Shown here: in pieces, positions 63,691-64,000 of the stretch | Layout of the letters: each line of letters opens with the position of its first letter | How positions within the stretch are numbered: the first letter of the stretch is position 1 | Origin: Rhopalosiphum padi | Taxonomy: Eukaryota > Arthropoda > Insecta > Hemiptera > Aphididae | Assembly: GCF_020882245.1 (NCBI RefSeq) | Contig: NC_083597.1 | Coordinates: 53,546,152 to 53,610,151 of the forward strand | Direction of reading: 5' to 3' | DNA: 64,000 bases | Program-made: the position numbers and the translations under genes | Notes under the pieces: generated by a model | Seen by the model: only the letters and a program-made list of their open reading frames with translations | Told to the model about the DNA's origin: nothing | The model's database searches: none

Positions 63691-64000
63691 GTGAGATAAA
63701 GGAAAATAAAACTGAATTTCCTGGGTTATCACCGTAGATGATTAGCTCCCTTACGTCTAAATATTTATTATTATTAAACTATATTGCACATTCCGTTGAC
63801 TTTAATTTATAATAGTATATTTATTTTAATTATTATTAATCATATTATATACCTTATTACACATGCACACAAACACACACGCACACATACGCGTGTAAAC
63901 ATAAAATGTACACACTATAGTAAAATACGCATTATTATATTACTTGAATATTATAATGATTATATAGTTTAGCCAACCCTATAATACCATCACCACTTTT
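63691..64000 (+). other. start of the next intron, with a (CA)n tract
   Basis: It follows donor gtgaga. A CA-rich tract lies at about 63859-63895. No further exon is seen before the window ends. Confidence 0.7.

Overview
The window is animal nuclear DNA: AT-rich, intron-rich, full of transposon relics, with long (TA)n, poly-A/T and (AAT)n tracts. The base composition, the abundant TAGGTA/ATATTATAATAT-type sequence and the repeat families resemble aphid (Hemiptera: Aphididae) genomes. The aphid assignment is an inference, because no species-diagnostic sequence was compared.

One protein-coding gene fills the window on the + strand. It encodes an ADAMTS-like (ADAMTSL1/3 or Drosophila nolo type) secreted matrix glycoprotein. 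I reconstruct twelve consecutive internal exons (11229-63690) whose splice phases all agree. Together they give 639 residues: six thrombospondin type-1 repeats (TSRs), one I-set Ig domain and a basic, Ser/Thr-rich linker. The 5' exons (signal peptide, Cys-rich/spacer) and the 3' end lie outside the window. The first exon seen (11229-11334) is separated from the second (54424-54522) by an intron of about 43.1 kb that cuts through the middle of a TSR.

Positions 1-11228 are non-coding and are probably the upstream intron. They hold a LINE fragment on the minus strand, one 792-bp terminal-inverted-repeat (TIR) element and simple repeats. The giant intron (11335-54423) holds the most interesting material. 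It contains five tRNA-Tyr(GTA) genes, each interrupted by a 17-20 nt intron. They share short upstream elements near -53 and -30 and have oligo-T terminators. Between 35.3 and 38.0 kb lie three DNA transposons in a row: a 432-bp foldback MITE, a 162-bp hAT MITE and a 1642-bp hAT with a partial transposase. The intron also holds a 46-bp perfect hairpin insertion flanked by an 8-bp target duplication, and a decayed non-LTR retrotransposon (50.7-54.3 kb) with PHD-finger, coiled-coil, endonuclease and RT remnants. From 54.4 kb to the end the exons are closely spaced, with introns of 62 bp to 2.4 kb.

I found no CRISPR array, rRNA gene or bacterial-style operon, and no second convincing protein-coding gene. 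Several CpG-richer islands inside introns (about 8.2, 15.9, 22.3, 27.8 and 55.5 kb) carry chance open frames and may be regulatory.
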